Shown: positions 35,997 to 43,880 of the stretch, one piece after another
Numbering within the stretch: position 1 is the stretch's first letter
Layout of the letters: every line of letters starts with the position of its first letter
Source of the DNA: Epilithonimonas zeae
GTDB taxonomy: Bacteria > Bacteroidota > Bacteroidia > Flavobacteriales > Weeksellaceae
Assembly: GCF_900141765.1 (NCBI RefSeq)
Contig: NZ_FSRK01000001.1
Coordinates: forward strand, 372,001 to 436,000
Reading direction: 5' to 3'
DNA length: 64,000 nt
Notes under the pieces: generated by a model
Databases searched by the model: none
Told to the model about the DNA's origin: nothing
Seen by the model: the letters and a program-made list of their open reading frames with translations, nothing else
Made by a program: the position numbers and the translations under genes

Positions 35997-37268
35997 TTAA
36001 ATCTCTTTGAATTGCAAATTCTGCTCTTCAACTTGTTTGTCTGCAAGGTTTTTGTAATAGCCAGTTTCTAATTTTTTGTAAATAGAATCAAAAGCTTCCA
36101 ATGTCTCGTTGATCTCGGCATCTGTGTGAGAAGCCGTTGGAATCAATCTTAGTAAAATCATTCCTTTTGGGATTACAGGATAGGAAACTACAGATGTAAA
36201 AATCAAATAGTTTTCTCTCAAATCTTTCGCCAACATCATCGCTTCCATTGGTCCACCTTTGATGAAAACCGGTGTTACGCAAGTGTTTGTGTCTCCAAGA
36301 TTATAACCAATTTTCTTAAGTCCGCCTTGTAGTTTTTCAACATTTTCCCAAAGTTTGGCTTTGATTTCTGGTCTTGATCTTAGAAGTTCCAATCTTTTCA
36401 AACCTCCGATCACCATTGGCATTGTTAAAGATTTGGCAAAAATTTGAGACCTCAAGTTGAATTTCAAATAACGGATGATTTCTTTATTTCCAGCTAAGAA
36501 CGCTCCGAAACCAGCCATAGATTTTGCGAAAGTAGAGAAGTAAACATCAATCTGGTCTTGGCATCCTTGCTCTTCTCCAGCACCCGCTCCGGTTGCTCCA
36601 AGCGTCCCGAATCCGTGTGCATCATCTACCAAAATTCTGAAACCATATTTTTCTTTAAGAGCACAGATTTCTTTCAATTTACCTTGTTGTCCTCGCATTC
36701 CGAAAACACCTTCGGTAATGACCAAAATTCCACCTCCGGTTTCTTCGGTTACTTTTTGAGCTCTTTGTAAGTTTTTTTCAAGACTTGCAATATCATTGTG
36801 TCTGTAGGTAAAACGTTTGCCAGAGTGCAATCTAACGCCATCCACGATACAAGCGTGAGAATCTACATCGTAAACGATCACGTCATTTCTGGAAACCAAA
36901 GCATCGATGCAAGACACCATTCCTTGATAACCGAAATTCAATAGATATGCTGATTCTTTTTGAACAAATTCTGCCAATTCTCTTTCAAGCTGAAGGTGCT
37001 GGTCAGTTTCTCCGGACATTGCTCTCGCACCCATTGGATAAAACATTCCGTATTCTGCAGCAGCTTTTGCATCGGCTTCCAAAACATCTGGATGGTTGCA
37101 AAGTCCCAAATAATCGTTTGCGCTCCAGAAAATCACGTCTTTCCCTTGGAACTTCATTCTCGGGCCAATTGGTCCTTCTAATCTTGGGAAAATATAATAG
37201 CCTTCTGCGTAATCTGCAAATTGTCCTAGTGGACCCGGATTTTGTTTTATTCTTTCAAAAATGTCCAT
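35997..37268 (-). CDS. PLP-dependent alpha-oxoamine synthase family acyltransferase, probable cysteate fatty acyltransferase
   Basis: This 423-residue fold-type I PLP enzyme belongs to the family of serine palmitoyltransferase, KBL and BioF. Conserved parts are SANDYLGL (about residue 49), His138 stacking the cofactor (DSHACIVDG), LVDDAHGFGTLG (Asp215/216, His218) and the Schiff-base Lys249 in FSTFAKSMAG. Such enzymes condense an amino acid with an acyl thioester. The gene directly downstream of a cysteine synthase-like gene suggests that the amino acid is cysteate and the product the sulfonolipid precursor 3-keto-capnine. A terminator lies between the two genes. Serine palmitoyltransferase or 2-amino-3-ketobutyrate ligase are alternatives. 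Confidence 0.65.
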   Translation of the reverse strand: MDIFERIKQNPGPLGQFADYAEGYYIFPRLEGPIGPRMKFQGKDVIFWSANDYLGLCNHPDVLEADAKAAAEYGMFYPMGARAMSGETDQHLQLERELAEFVQKESAYLLNFGYQGMVSCIDALVSRNDVIVYDVDSHACIVDGVRLHSGKRFTYRHNDIASLEKNLQRAQKVTEETGGGILVITEGVFGMRGQQGKLKEICALKEKYGFRILVDDAHGFGTLGATGAGAGEEQGCQDQIDVYFSTFAKSMAGFGAFLAGNKEIIRYLKFNLRSQIFAKSLTMPMVIGGLKRLELLRSRPEIKAKLWENVEKLQGGLKKIGYNLGDTNTCVTPVFIKGGPMEAMMLAKDLRENYLIFTSVVSYPVIPKGMILLRLIPTASHTDAEINETLEAFDSIYKKLETGYYKNLADKQVEEQNLQFKEI

Positions 37269-37301
37269 TTTTTCTAACTGATATTTTTTATTGATTGAAA
37301 A

Positions 37302-37330
37302 AACCTTTTGTAATACAAAAGGTTATAAAT
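37302..37330 (-). terminator. Intrinsic terminator between the two PLP genes
   Basis: The minus strand has the stem AACCTTTTGTA/TACAAAAGGTT with almost no loop, followed by TTTTTT. It would limit read-through from the cysteate synthase-like gene into the acyltransferase gene. Confidence 0.75.
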
Positions 37331-37344
37331 TTTGTGATTAAATT

Positions 37345-38382
37345 TTACTTGATGATTTCTGTTTTAAACACTTCATCATAGTTGTGGAAACAATTGTTGA
37401 TAAAGCCTTGTTCTTCCATCCATTTGTCACTGTAAACTTTGGTAATATAGCGAGAACCGTGGTCTGGATAAATTAATACAACCAAATCATCTTCTTTGAA
37501 CTCGTGAGAATTCGCATATTGAATCAAAGCCTGAGTTACAGCTCCAGTTGTGTAACCACCCATAATAGCTTCTTTCAAAGCAATTTCGCGGGTTCTGTAA
37601 GCTGACATCTCATCATTAACTCTTACATATTCATCAATCGTGTCAAATAAAAGTGCACCCGGAATCAAGTTTTTCCCAAGACCTTCAATCTGATAAGGAT
37701 GAATTTCTGTTTTATTGATTTTTCCTGTCTCGTGGTAAGTTTTCAGAATAGAGCCGTCTGCATCTACGCCAATTACTTTGATATCAGGATTTTGTTCTTT
37801 TAAATATTTTGCTGAGCCGGAAAGTGTTCCGCCGGTTCCTGTGCACGCAAATAGGTGTGTTATTTTACCTTCTGTCTGCTTCCAGATTTCAGGACCTGTG
37901 GTTTGGTAATGCGCATCAATATTCAATTCGTTGAAATATTGATTGATGTAAACCGAGTTAGGTGTTTCTGCAGCAATTCTTTTTGCTACTTCGTAATAAG
38001 ACCTCGGGTCGTCTGCAGGAACAGAAGCTGGGCAAACATAAACAGTTGCGCCCAAAGCTTTCAAATAAGCAATTTTTTCAGCTTTTGTTTTGTCACTTAC
38101 TGCAAGGATGCATTTGTAACCTTTTACGATACAAACCATTGCTATGGAAAAACCTGTATTACCGGAAGTTGTTTCTACGATTACAGAATCTGATTTTAAG
38201 ATTCCTTGTCTTTCCGCATTTTCTATAATGTGAAGAGCGATTCTGTCTTTCGTAGAATGTCCAGGATTATAAGACTCCAACTTAGCGTAAACCGTCGCAG
38301 GAATGTCCTTGGTAACCTGATTTAACTTGACCAACGGTGAGTTGCCAATCAAACCAAGAATATTATCGTGTACATTCATCAT
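37345..38382 (-). CDS. Cysteine synthase/CBS-family PLP enzyme, possible cysteate synthase
   Basis: This 345-residue fold-type II PLP enzyme has its Schiff-base lysine at Lys45 in NPGHSTKDR; most O-acetylserine sulfhydrylases and cystathionine beta-synthases have GG/AGS in place of GHS. The substrate loop TTSGNTG (residues 71-77) and the phosphate cup GTGGTLSG are intact. The C-terminal IYPDHGSRYITKVYSDKWM resembles the CBS catalytic core. There is no CBS regulatory domain. Known cysteate synthases of this family use O-phosphoserine and sulfite. Its position before the acyltransferase favours that role, but plain cysteine synthase or CBS activity cannot be excluded. Confidence 0.6.
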   Translation of the reverse strand: MMNVHDNILGLIGNSPLVKLNQVTKDIPATVYAKLESYNPGHSTKDRIALHIIENAERQGILKSDSVIVETTSGNTGFSIAMVCIVKGYKCILAVSDKTKAEKIAYLKALGATVYVCPASVPADDPRSYYEVAKRIAAETPNSVYINQYFNELNIDAHYQTTGPEIWKQTEGKITHLFACTGTGGTLSGSAKYLKEQNPDIKVIGVDADGSILKTYHETGKINKTEIHPYQIEGLGKNLIPGALLFDTIDEYVRVNDEMSAYRTREIALKEAIMGGYTTGAVTQALIQYANSHEFKEDDLVVLIYPDHGSRYITKVYSDKWMEEQGFINNCFHNYDEVFKTEIIK

Positions 38383-38414
38383 TTTATTATCATTTTTCTC
38401 TCAAAAACTGTCTG

Positions 38415-38422
38415 CAAAAATA
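38415..38422 (-). promoter_or_regulatory. -7 box of the cysteate synthase-like gene
   Basis: The minus strand reads TATTTTTG, 32 bp before the start. No TTG is found at the usual distance. Confidence 0.4.
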
Positions 38423-38587
38423 AAAAAAAAATCGCAATGTTTTTGGTTTTGAGACATTAATATATTAGATGTGTGATATATTGTAAATTATTTGGTTAAT
38501 TTTCACTCATTTATAAAGTTTAATTTTTGTTAAAAACTCAGATAACTGAATCAAAAATGTTAAATTCGCCGATATTTCATTTTCCGT

Positions 38588-41500
38588 ATGAAGAATTGGA
38601 CTTTTAAACAGTGGAACACCATCTTGGGATGGGTCATTTTTGTAATTGCATTTATCACTTATTTATCAACCATAGAACCCAATTTTAGTTTTTGGGATTG
38701 TGGAGAATATATTTCCTCAGCCGTTAAGTTGGAGGTTACCCACGCACCAGGAGCTGCTTTGTTTCAGTTAGTTGGAGCTGTTGTAGCATTATTTGCGTTT
38801 GGTGATGGTCAGCATTATTCTTTGGTAATTAATGCGATGTCTGCTTTGTTTAGTGCATTTACAATTCTGTTTTTATTCTGGACGATTACACATCTTGTAA
38901 GAAGATTGCTGAATAAAGAATTCGAAAATATAACAATTGCTGAAGAAATTGCAACTTTATTTGCAGGAGCAGTCGGCGCTTTGTGTTTTACATTTTCGGA
39001 TACATTTTGGTTTTCTGCAGTTGAAGGTGAAGTTTATGCGATGGCAAGTATGTTTATTGCATTGATTGTCTGGCTGATTACAAAATGGGAAAATGAATAC
39101 CTTGAAAAAGACAACGAGAGATGGATTATACTTTTATTCTTTATCATCGGATTGTCCGTAGGTGTGCATATGATGTGTATGTTGGCGCTGCCTGCAGTTT
39201 GTCTGATTTATTACACAAGAAATTATAAATTCACTTGGAAGTCATTTTTGATAGCAAATGCTGTAACTTTAGTTATTCTTGCCATTGTATTCAAAATTAT
39301 TTTTCCTGTGATAATGACATTGTTTGGGAAATCTGAAATATTCTTTGTTAACGGATTAGGTTTGCCTTTCCACTCAGGGACAGTTTTCGCATTTGTTATT
39401 CTGGTTGTTCTTTGTTATTTGTTCATTACTTACACAAGAAAAACTGGGAAATCATTGTATCAAACTATTGCCTTATCTATAGTTTATATGATGATAGGCT
39501 TCTCTTGCTGGTTGGTAATCCCAATCCGGGCAATCGCCAATCCACCAATGAACCTTAATGACCCAGATAACGCCATCGGAATGTTGGATTATTACAATCG
39601 TGAACAGTACGGGGATTGGCCAACTTTGTACGGTCAAAACTACACGGCTTATCTAGACCCGAACGGTATCCAGAAAAATGAGGACGGAAGTTATAAAACG
39701 AAAAAAACGGGTGATACTTACGAAAGAGATGCTCAGACAGGACGTTATCGTTTGGTAGGAGAGAAGTTCAATTATGTGTTTAGTGAAGAGCACGTTGGTT
39801 TCTTGCCAAGGATGTTCAGTGAGGATAAATCGGTGATGCCAAATTATATTTCGATGTATGGTGCACCAGATTTTACTTTCAATTATGGTAATGAGCAAAT
39901 CTCTGAAAGTCCTGAAGCGAAACAATTCTTTGATGAACTACGTCAGAAATACGAGAACGGAACGATTAAAATGGATGATTATCTGAAGGCGAAACAATTC
40001 GGAATTATCAATGTTCAGAAACCGACGTTAGCTCAGAATCTTGATTACTTCATTACGTTCCAGAATTATTATTACTTCGGTAGATATCTCCTTTGGAATT
40101 TTGCAGGCCGCCAGAATGATGTCGAAGGTCATATGGAAAATACGAATGGAAACTTCATTACAGGTATTCCTTTCATCGATAATAATATTTGGGGAGACCA
40201 AAGCGAGATGCCGGCTAAATTCCAGAATGAAAGTACGGTTAAATTCTTTATGTTACCTTTAATCTTAGGATTACTAGGTTTCTTCTTCCAACTAAATAGA
40301 GATTTCGGAAGATTCTATGCGATATTGTCTTTATTCATTTTAACCAGTGTCGGGATTGTATTCTATACAGGGATGAAACCATTTGAGCCTCGTGAAAGAG
40401 ATTATGCGATGGTTGGCTCTTTCTATGCGTTTGCAATTTGGATTGGATTAGGTGTAGCTTCCATTTATTGGCTGCTTCAGAAAAAAGTGAAAAGTAAATC
40501 AGCTCAGATTATTGTAGGCGTGGTTTTGTTGGGAATTCCTTTTATGATGGGCTTCCAGAATTATAATGTTCACGACAGAAGTGGACGTTACACGGCTTAC
40601 GATTACGCTTATTCAAGTTTGAAATCTTTGCCTAAAGACGGAATAATGTTCGTTTACGGTGATAATGATACCTATCCGGTTTGGGCCATTCAGGAGACTG
40701 AGGAATTTCGTCCAGACGTAAAAGTCGTGAATTTTACATTGTTATCTACGCCTTGGAATATCGATCAGGTTAAAAGAAGAACATATAACTCAATGCCTGT
40801 TCCATCAACTTTGACTCACGAAGATTATCGTGAAGGTTCCAACGATCAGGTTTATATGATGACGAAAGACGATTGGTCTAATATTTTTGCGAATCTAAAA
40901 GAACAGGGCGCACCGGATACAGAATTTGCAGCCTTCAGAAAATACCTGACTCAGGATTCGATTACAATGAAAGAAGCTGTTAACTTCCTGAAAATGAAAT
41001 CGCCTGAAAAAGATGAAATTGTGAAAATGATTTTCGGAGAAGAGCGTTATCAGAAATTCAACTTCCTTCCGGTTTCTAAATTTGTACTTCCGGTGAATGT
41101 CAATAATGCTGTTAAATCAGGAATTATCACACCGGCCGAAGCGCAGAAAGCAGAAAAGCAAATCGTCATCGATTACAAAGGTTCTAGTATGTTCAAGAAT
41201 AATATGATGATGTTGGATATCCTGGCGAACTTTGATTGGAAACGCCCAATTAACTTCTCAAGCGGTGGGATTTATGACGGAAGCAATCTATTCTTCTTGT
41301 CCAATTATCTTAAGTTTGATGGATTCAGCTACAGATTGGTTCCAATCAAAACCGAAGAGTCTCCGGATGGCGAGTTAGGAATGGTGAATGCGGACGAACT
41401 TTACAACATTGTGAAAAATTACAGATGGGGTAATTTCAAAGATTTGAAAGTCCATTTTGACGAAACTTGTACACAGAATATCATCGGTTACAGATCATCG

Positions 41501-42073
41501 GCAAGTAGAGCGGCTGAGGCTTTGGTTCTGAAAGGTGAGAAGCAAAAGGCAATTGAAGTTCTGGATTTGGCAAGTAGAGAAATTCCTGTTTCTAAATATA
41601 ACGACCCAAGGTCTTTGAGTTCTATTGTTTATGCTTATATCGTTGCAGGACAAGAGCAAAAAGGACTGAAACTGGCAGAAGATCTTAAGAAAGGAATCTT
41701 CGAAGAGTACGATTATTACACAAGATTATCGCCAAAATTCCAGGTTTATGCAGCGAGACAGATGAAAACCAAACCAATGGAATATTCTTTGGTAGTTGGC
41801 GCGGTTTCCGATGCTTATAATAAAATTGGTCAGAAAGATAAAGGCTATGAATATCTTGTCAACTCTCTGAATGTTATCGATAAAAGATTCAATACATTCA
41901 TTAAGGATTTGCAGGAGATGGGCAAAGAGAAAGCTTTCAAAAAAGCAGATGATGTACAGAAGGTAACATCGTTCTACTCGTATCTATTTGATATTATGAA
42001 AGATTACGATACGACTTACGAAGCTGAAAAGATGGATAACATCACAAAACAGCTGATGAAAGTCACGCAGTAG
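38588..42073 (+). CDS. DUF2723 / TMEM260-like membrane protein
   Basis: This 1161-residue protein has about 12 TM helices in its N-terminal half. The N-terminus WDCGEYISSAVKLEVTHAPGAALF (about residues 37-60) is the diagnostic DUF2723 motif, with the acidic residues expected for a GT-C-type glycosyltransferase. The second half is a large soluble domain (after about residue 690, YVYGDNDTYPVWAIQE), then helical repeats near the end (ALVLKGEKQKAIEVLDLA, TPR-like). The animal relative TMEM260 is a protein O-mannosyltransferase, so a role in protein or surface glycosylation with a lipid-linked sugar is a reasonable inference. A terminator follows. Confidence 0.85.
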   Translation: MKNWTFKQWNTILGWVIFVIAFITYLSTIEPNFSFWDCGEYISSAVKLEVTHAPGAALFQLVGAVVALFAFGDGQHYSLVINAMSALFSAFTILFLFWTITHLVRRLLNKEFENITIAEEIATLFAGAVGALCFTFSDTFWFSAVEGEVYAMASMFIALIVWLITKWENEYLEKDNERWIILLFFIIGLSVGVHMMCMLALPAVCLIYYTRNYKFTWKSFLIANAVTLVILAIVFKIIFPVIMTLFGKSEIFFVNGLGLPFHSGTVFAFVILVVLCYLFITYTRKTGKSLYQTIALSIVYMMIGFSCWLVIPIRAIANPPMNLNDPDNAIGMLDYYNREQYGDWPTLYGQNYTAYLDPNGIQKNEDGSYKTKKTGDTYERDAQTGRYRLVGEKFNYVFSEEHVGFLPRMFSEDKSVMPNYISMYGAPDFTFNYGNEQISESPEAKQFFDELRQKYENGTIKMDDYLKAKQFGIINVQKPTLAQNLDYFITFQNYYYFGRYLLWNFAGRQNDVEGHMENTNGNFITGIPFIDNNIWGDQSEMPAKFQNESTVKFFMLPLILGLLGFFFQLNRDFGRFYAILSLFILTSVGIVFYTGMKPFEPRERDYAMVGSFYAFAIWIGLGVASIYWLLQKKVKSKSAQIIVGVVLLGIPFMMGFQNYNVHDRSGRYTAYDYAYSSLKSLPKDGIMFVYGDNDTYPVWAIQETEEFRPDVKVVNFTLLSTPWNIDQVKRRTYNSMPVPSTLTHEDYREGSNDQVYMMTKDDWSNIFANLKEQGAPDTEFAAFRKYLTQDSITMKEAVNFLKMKSPEKDEIVKMIFGEERYQKFNFLPVSKFVLPVNVNNAVKSGIITPAEAQKAEKQIVIDYKGSSMFKNNMMMLDILANFDWKRPINFSSGGIYDGSNLFFLSNYLKFDGFSYRLVPIKTEESPDGELGMVNADELYNIVKNYRWGNFKDLKVHFDETCTQNIIGYRSSASRAAEALVLKGEKQKAIEVLDLASREIPVSKYNDPRSLSSIVYAYIVAGQEQKGLKLAEDLKKGIFEEYDYYTRLSPKFQVYAARQMKTKPMEYSLVVGAVSDAYNKIGQKDKGYEYLVNSLNVIDKRFNTFIKDLQEMGKEKAFKKADDVQKVTSFYSYLFDIMKDYDTTYEAEKMDNITKQLMKVTQ

Positions 42074-42097
42074 AGAGTTATCTACTGAAACTATATC

Positions 42098-42138
42098 AAC
42101 CCTTTCAGAGTTAGAACTCTGAAAGGGTTTTTTGTTTT
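42098..42138 (+). terminator. Terminator after the DUF2723 gene
   Basis: A 15-bp perfect stem (AACCCTTTCAGAGTT/AACTCTGAAAGGGTT, 2-base loop) is followed by a T-rich tail. Confidence 0.9.
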
Positions 42139-42170
42139 AAATATTATCACTCAGTCAAAGTTTTAAAGTG

Positions 42171-42178
42171 TAATTTTG
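42171..42178 (+). promoter_or_regulatory. -7 box of the DUF1697 gene
   Basis: TAATTTTG lies 23 bp before the ATG. The transcript leader would consist almost entirely of the 7-bp repeat that follows. Confidence 0.5.
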
Positions 42179-42180
42179 CG

Positions 42181-42201
42181 ATCAACTATCAACTATCAAC
42201 T
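42181..42201 (+). repeat. Three tandem copies of ATCAACT abutting a start codon
   Basis: The 7-bp unit ATCAACT occurs three times without interruption and ends directly before the ATG of the DUF1697 gene. Confidence 0.9.
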
Positions 42202-42735
42202 ATGACCAATTTTTGTGCTTTCCTCCGTGGCGTCAATGTTAAAGGAACCAATATGAAAATGGCAGATGTCTGCAAAGTCTTTTCAGACACTGGCGTTCAA
42301 AATGTATCTTCGGTTTTGGCAAGCGGTAATATTCTATTTCAGTCTGATAAAGATTCTATTGAATTGAAGAAGATTCTGGAAAAAGCAATGTCAGGCCATT
42401 TCAATTACGAAGCTTTTCTCTTTATTAAGGACGAAGACGAAATCAACGACATTTTAAAAAATGCCCCATTTCCGCCAATTGAAAACTTTCATAATTATAT
42501 TTTCCTTGGTTCAGAAAAAGTAGAAGAAACATTGTTGGAGGAATTCAAGAAATCAAATAAAGCAGAAAATGAAAAAGGCAAAATCATTAATAATATATTC
42601 TATTGGCAAGTTCCAAAAGGACAAACTTTGGATTCCGATTTTGGTAAAGTTCTTGGCAAGAAAAGCTTGAAAGATAAAATGACGAGCAGGAATACTAATA
42701 CGTTTGAAAAGATTATTAATAAATTCAATAAATAG
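42202..42735 (+). CDS. DUF1697 domain protein
   Basis: The 177-residue cytoplasmic protein shows the DUF1697 opening NFCAFLRGVNVKGTNMKMADV and the following VSSVLASGNILFQS, which match the family closely. The biochemical function of the family is not known. It appears to be a single-gene unit with its own -7 box and an unusual repeat leader. Confidence 0.88.
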   Translation: MTNFCAFLRGVNVKGTNMKMADVCKVFSDTGVQNVSSVLASGNILFQSDKDSIELKKILEKAMSGHFNYEAFLFIKDEDEINDILKNAPFPPIENFHNYIFLGSEKVEETLLEEFKKSNKAENEKGKIINNIFYWQVPKGQTLDSDFGKVLGKKSLKDKMTSRNTNTFEKIINKFNK

Positions 42736-42792
42736 ATAATTTCAACCCTTTCGATAGTTTGAGTTGGAAAAGGTTTTCCTGCATTAATTCCG

Positions 42793-42800
42793 TATATTTG
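42793..42800 (+). promoter_or_regulatory. -7 box of kdsA
   Basis: TATATTTG lies 54 bp before the ATG. The best TTG upstream is 26 bp away, longer than usual. Confidence 0.4.
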
Positions 42801-42854
42801 TATTCGATTTTCAGACATAAAACAATCTGAAATTTATAATTTAAAATCAAAAAA

Positions 42855-43664
42855 ATGATACAATATTTAGATAATATTCATCACAAAGATTCCAAGAACT
42901 TTTTCCTGATTGCAGGACCTTGCGCAATCGAAGATGAAACTATGGCTTTGCAGATTGCAGAACATATTGTAAAGCTTTCTGACAAATACAATATTCCTTA
43001 TATTTTCAAGGGGTCTTTCAGAAAGGCGAACAGAAGCCGTGTAGATTCTTTCACAGGAATCGGCGATGAGAAAGCTTTAAAGATTCTTAAAAAAGTGGGA
43101 GAAACTTTTAATATTCCTACGACAACAGATATTCACGAGAATGGGCACGCCGCTTTGGCAGCAGAATATGTGGATGTTTTGCAAATTCCGGCTTTCTTAG
43201 TTAGACAAACCGATTTGTTGATTGCGGCAGCAGAAACTGGAAAAGCAGTGACGCTTAAAAAAGGACAGTTTCTTTCACCAGAAGCAATGAAATTTGCTGT
43301 TCAGAAAGTGAAAGATTCCGGAAATGATAAAACGGCAATTATCGAAAGAGGAAATACTTTTGGTTACAGTGATTTGGTTGTAGATTTCCGTGGAATACCG
43401 ACAATGAGGGAATATTCTCCGGTAATTTTGGATGTGACACATTCTCTTCAACAGCCGAATCAAAATTCGGGTGTGACAGGTGGAAGACCAGAGTTGATTG
43501 AAACAATTGCCAAAGCGGGAATTGCAGTGGGAGCTGACGGATTGTTCATTGAAACTCATCCAGACCCATCTATTGCGAAATCTGATGGTGCGAATATGTT
43601 AAAATTAGATTTGCTTGATGACTTGCTTGGAAAACTGACAAGAATCAGAGAAGCGATATTATAA
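42855..43664 (+). CDS. kdsA: 3-deoxy-8-phosphooctulonate synthase
   Basis: This enzyme condenses phosphoenolpyruvate with arabinose 5-phosphate to give Kdo-8-phosphate for the lipopolysaccharide core. At 269 residues it has the usual length and the motifs IAGPCAIEDE (residue 18), FKGSFRKANRSRVDSFTGIG, TDIHENGHAA, QIPAFLVRQTDLL and VTHSLQQPN. The presence of this gene agrees with a Gram-negative outer membrane. A terminator follows. Confidence 0.97.
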   Translation: MIQYLDNIHHKDSKNFFLIAGPCAIEDETMALQIAEHIVKLSDKYNIPYIFKGSFRKANRSRVDSFTGIGDEKALKILKKVGETFNIPTTTDIHENGHAALAAEYVDVLQIPAFLVRQTDLLIAAAETGKAVTLKKGQFLSPEAMKFAVQKVKDSGNDKTAIIERGNTFGYSDLVVDFRGIPTMREYSPVILDVTHSLQQPNQNSGVTGGRPELIETIAKAGIAVGADGLFIETHPDPSIAKSDGANMLKLDLLDDLLGKLTRIREAIL

Positions 43665-43670
43665 AATAGA

Positions 43671-43698
43671 AAGTCCGATTGATTCGGACTTTTTTTTG
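43671..43698 (+). terminator. Terminator after kdsA
   Basis: The stem AAGTCCGA/TCGGACTT is followed by T8. Confidence 0.85.
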
Positions 43699-43822
43699 TG
43701 TTTGAATTGAGAATGTTTAGAATTTTGACTTAATATTTCCTAATTCGTCAGCAAATATTCCGAAACAAATCGATTTTCTGCATAACAATTACAAATATTC
43801 TTTCGTTCTTTAGATTAATTGT

Positions 43823-43830
43823 TATTTTTG
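43823..43830 (+). promoter_or_regulatory. -7 box of the TonB-dependent receptor gene
   Basis: TATTTTTG lies 50 bp before the TTG start. Confidence 0.4.
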
Positions 43831-43880
43831 CTAATCCAAGGATATTTCAAAATATAAAATCGATAATAAAAACTACAACA

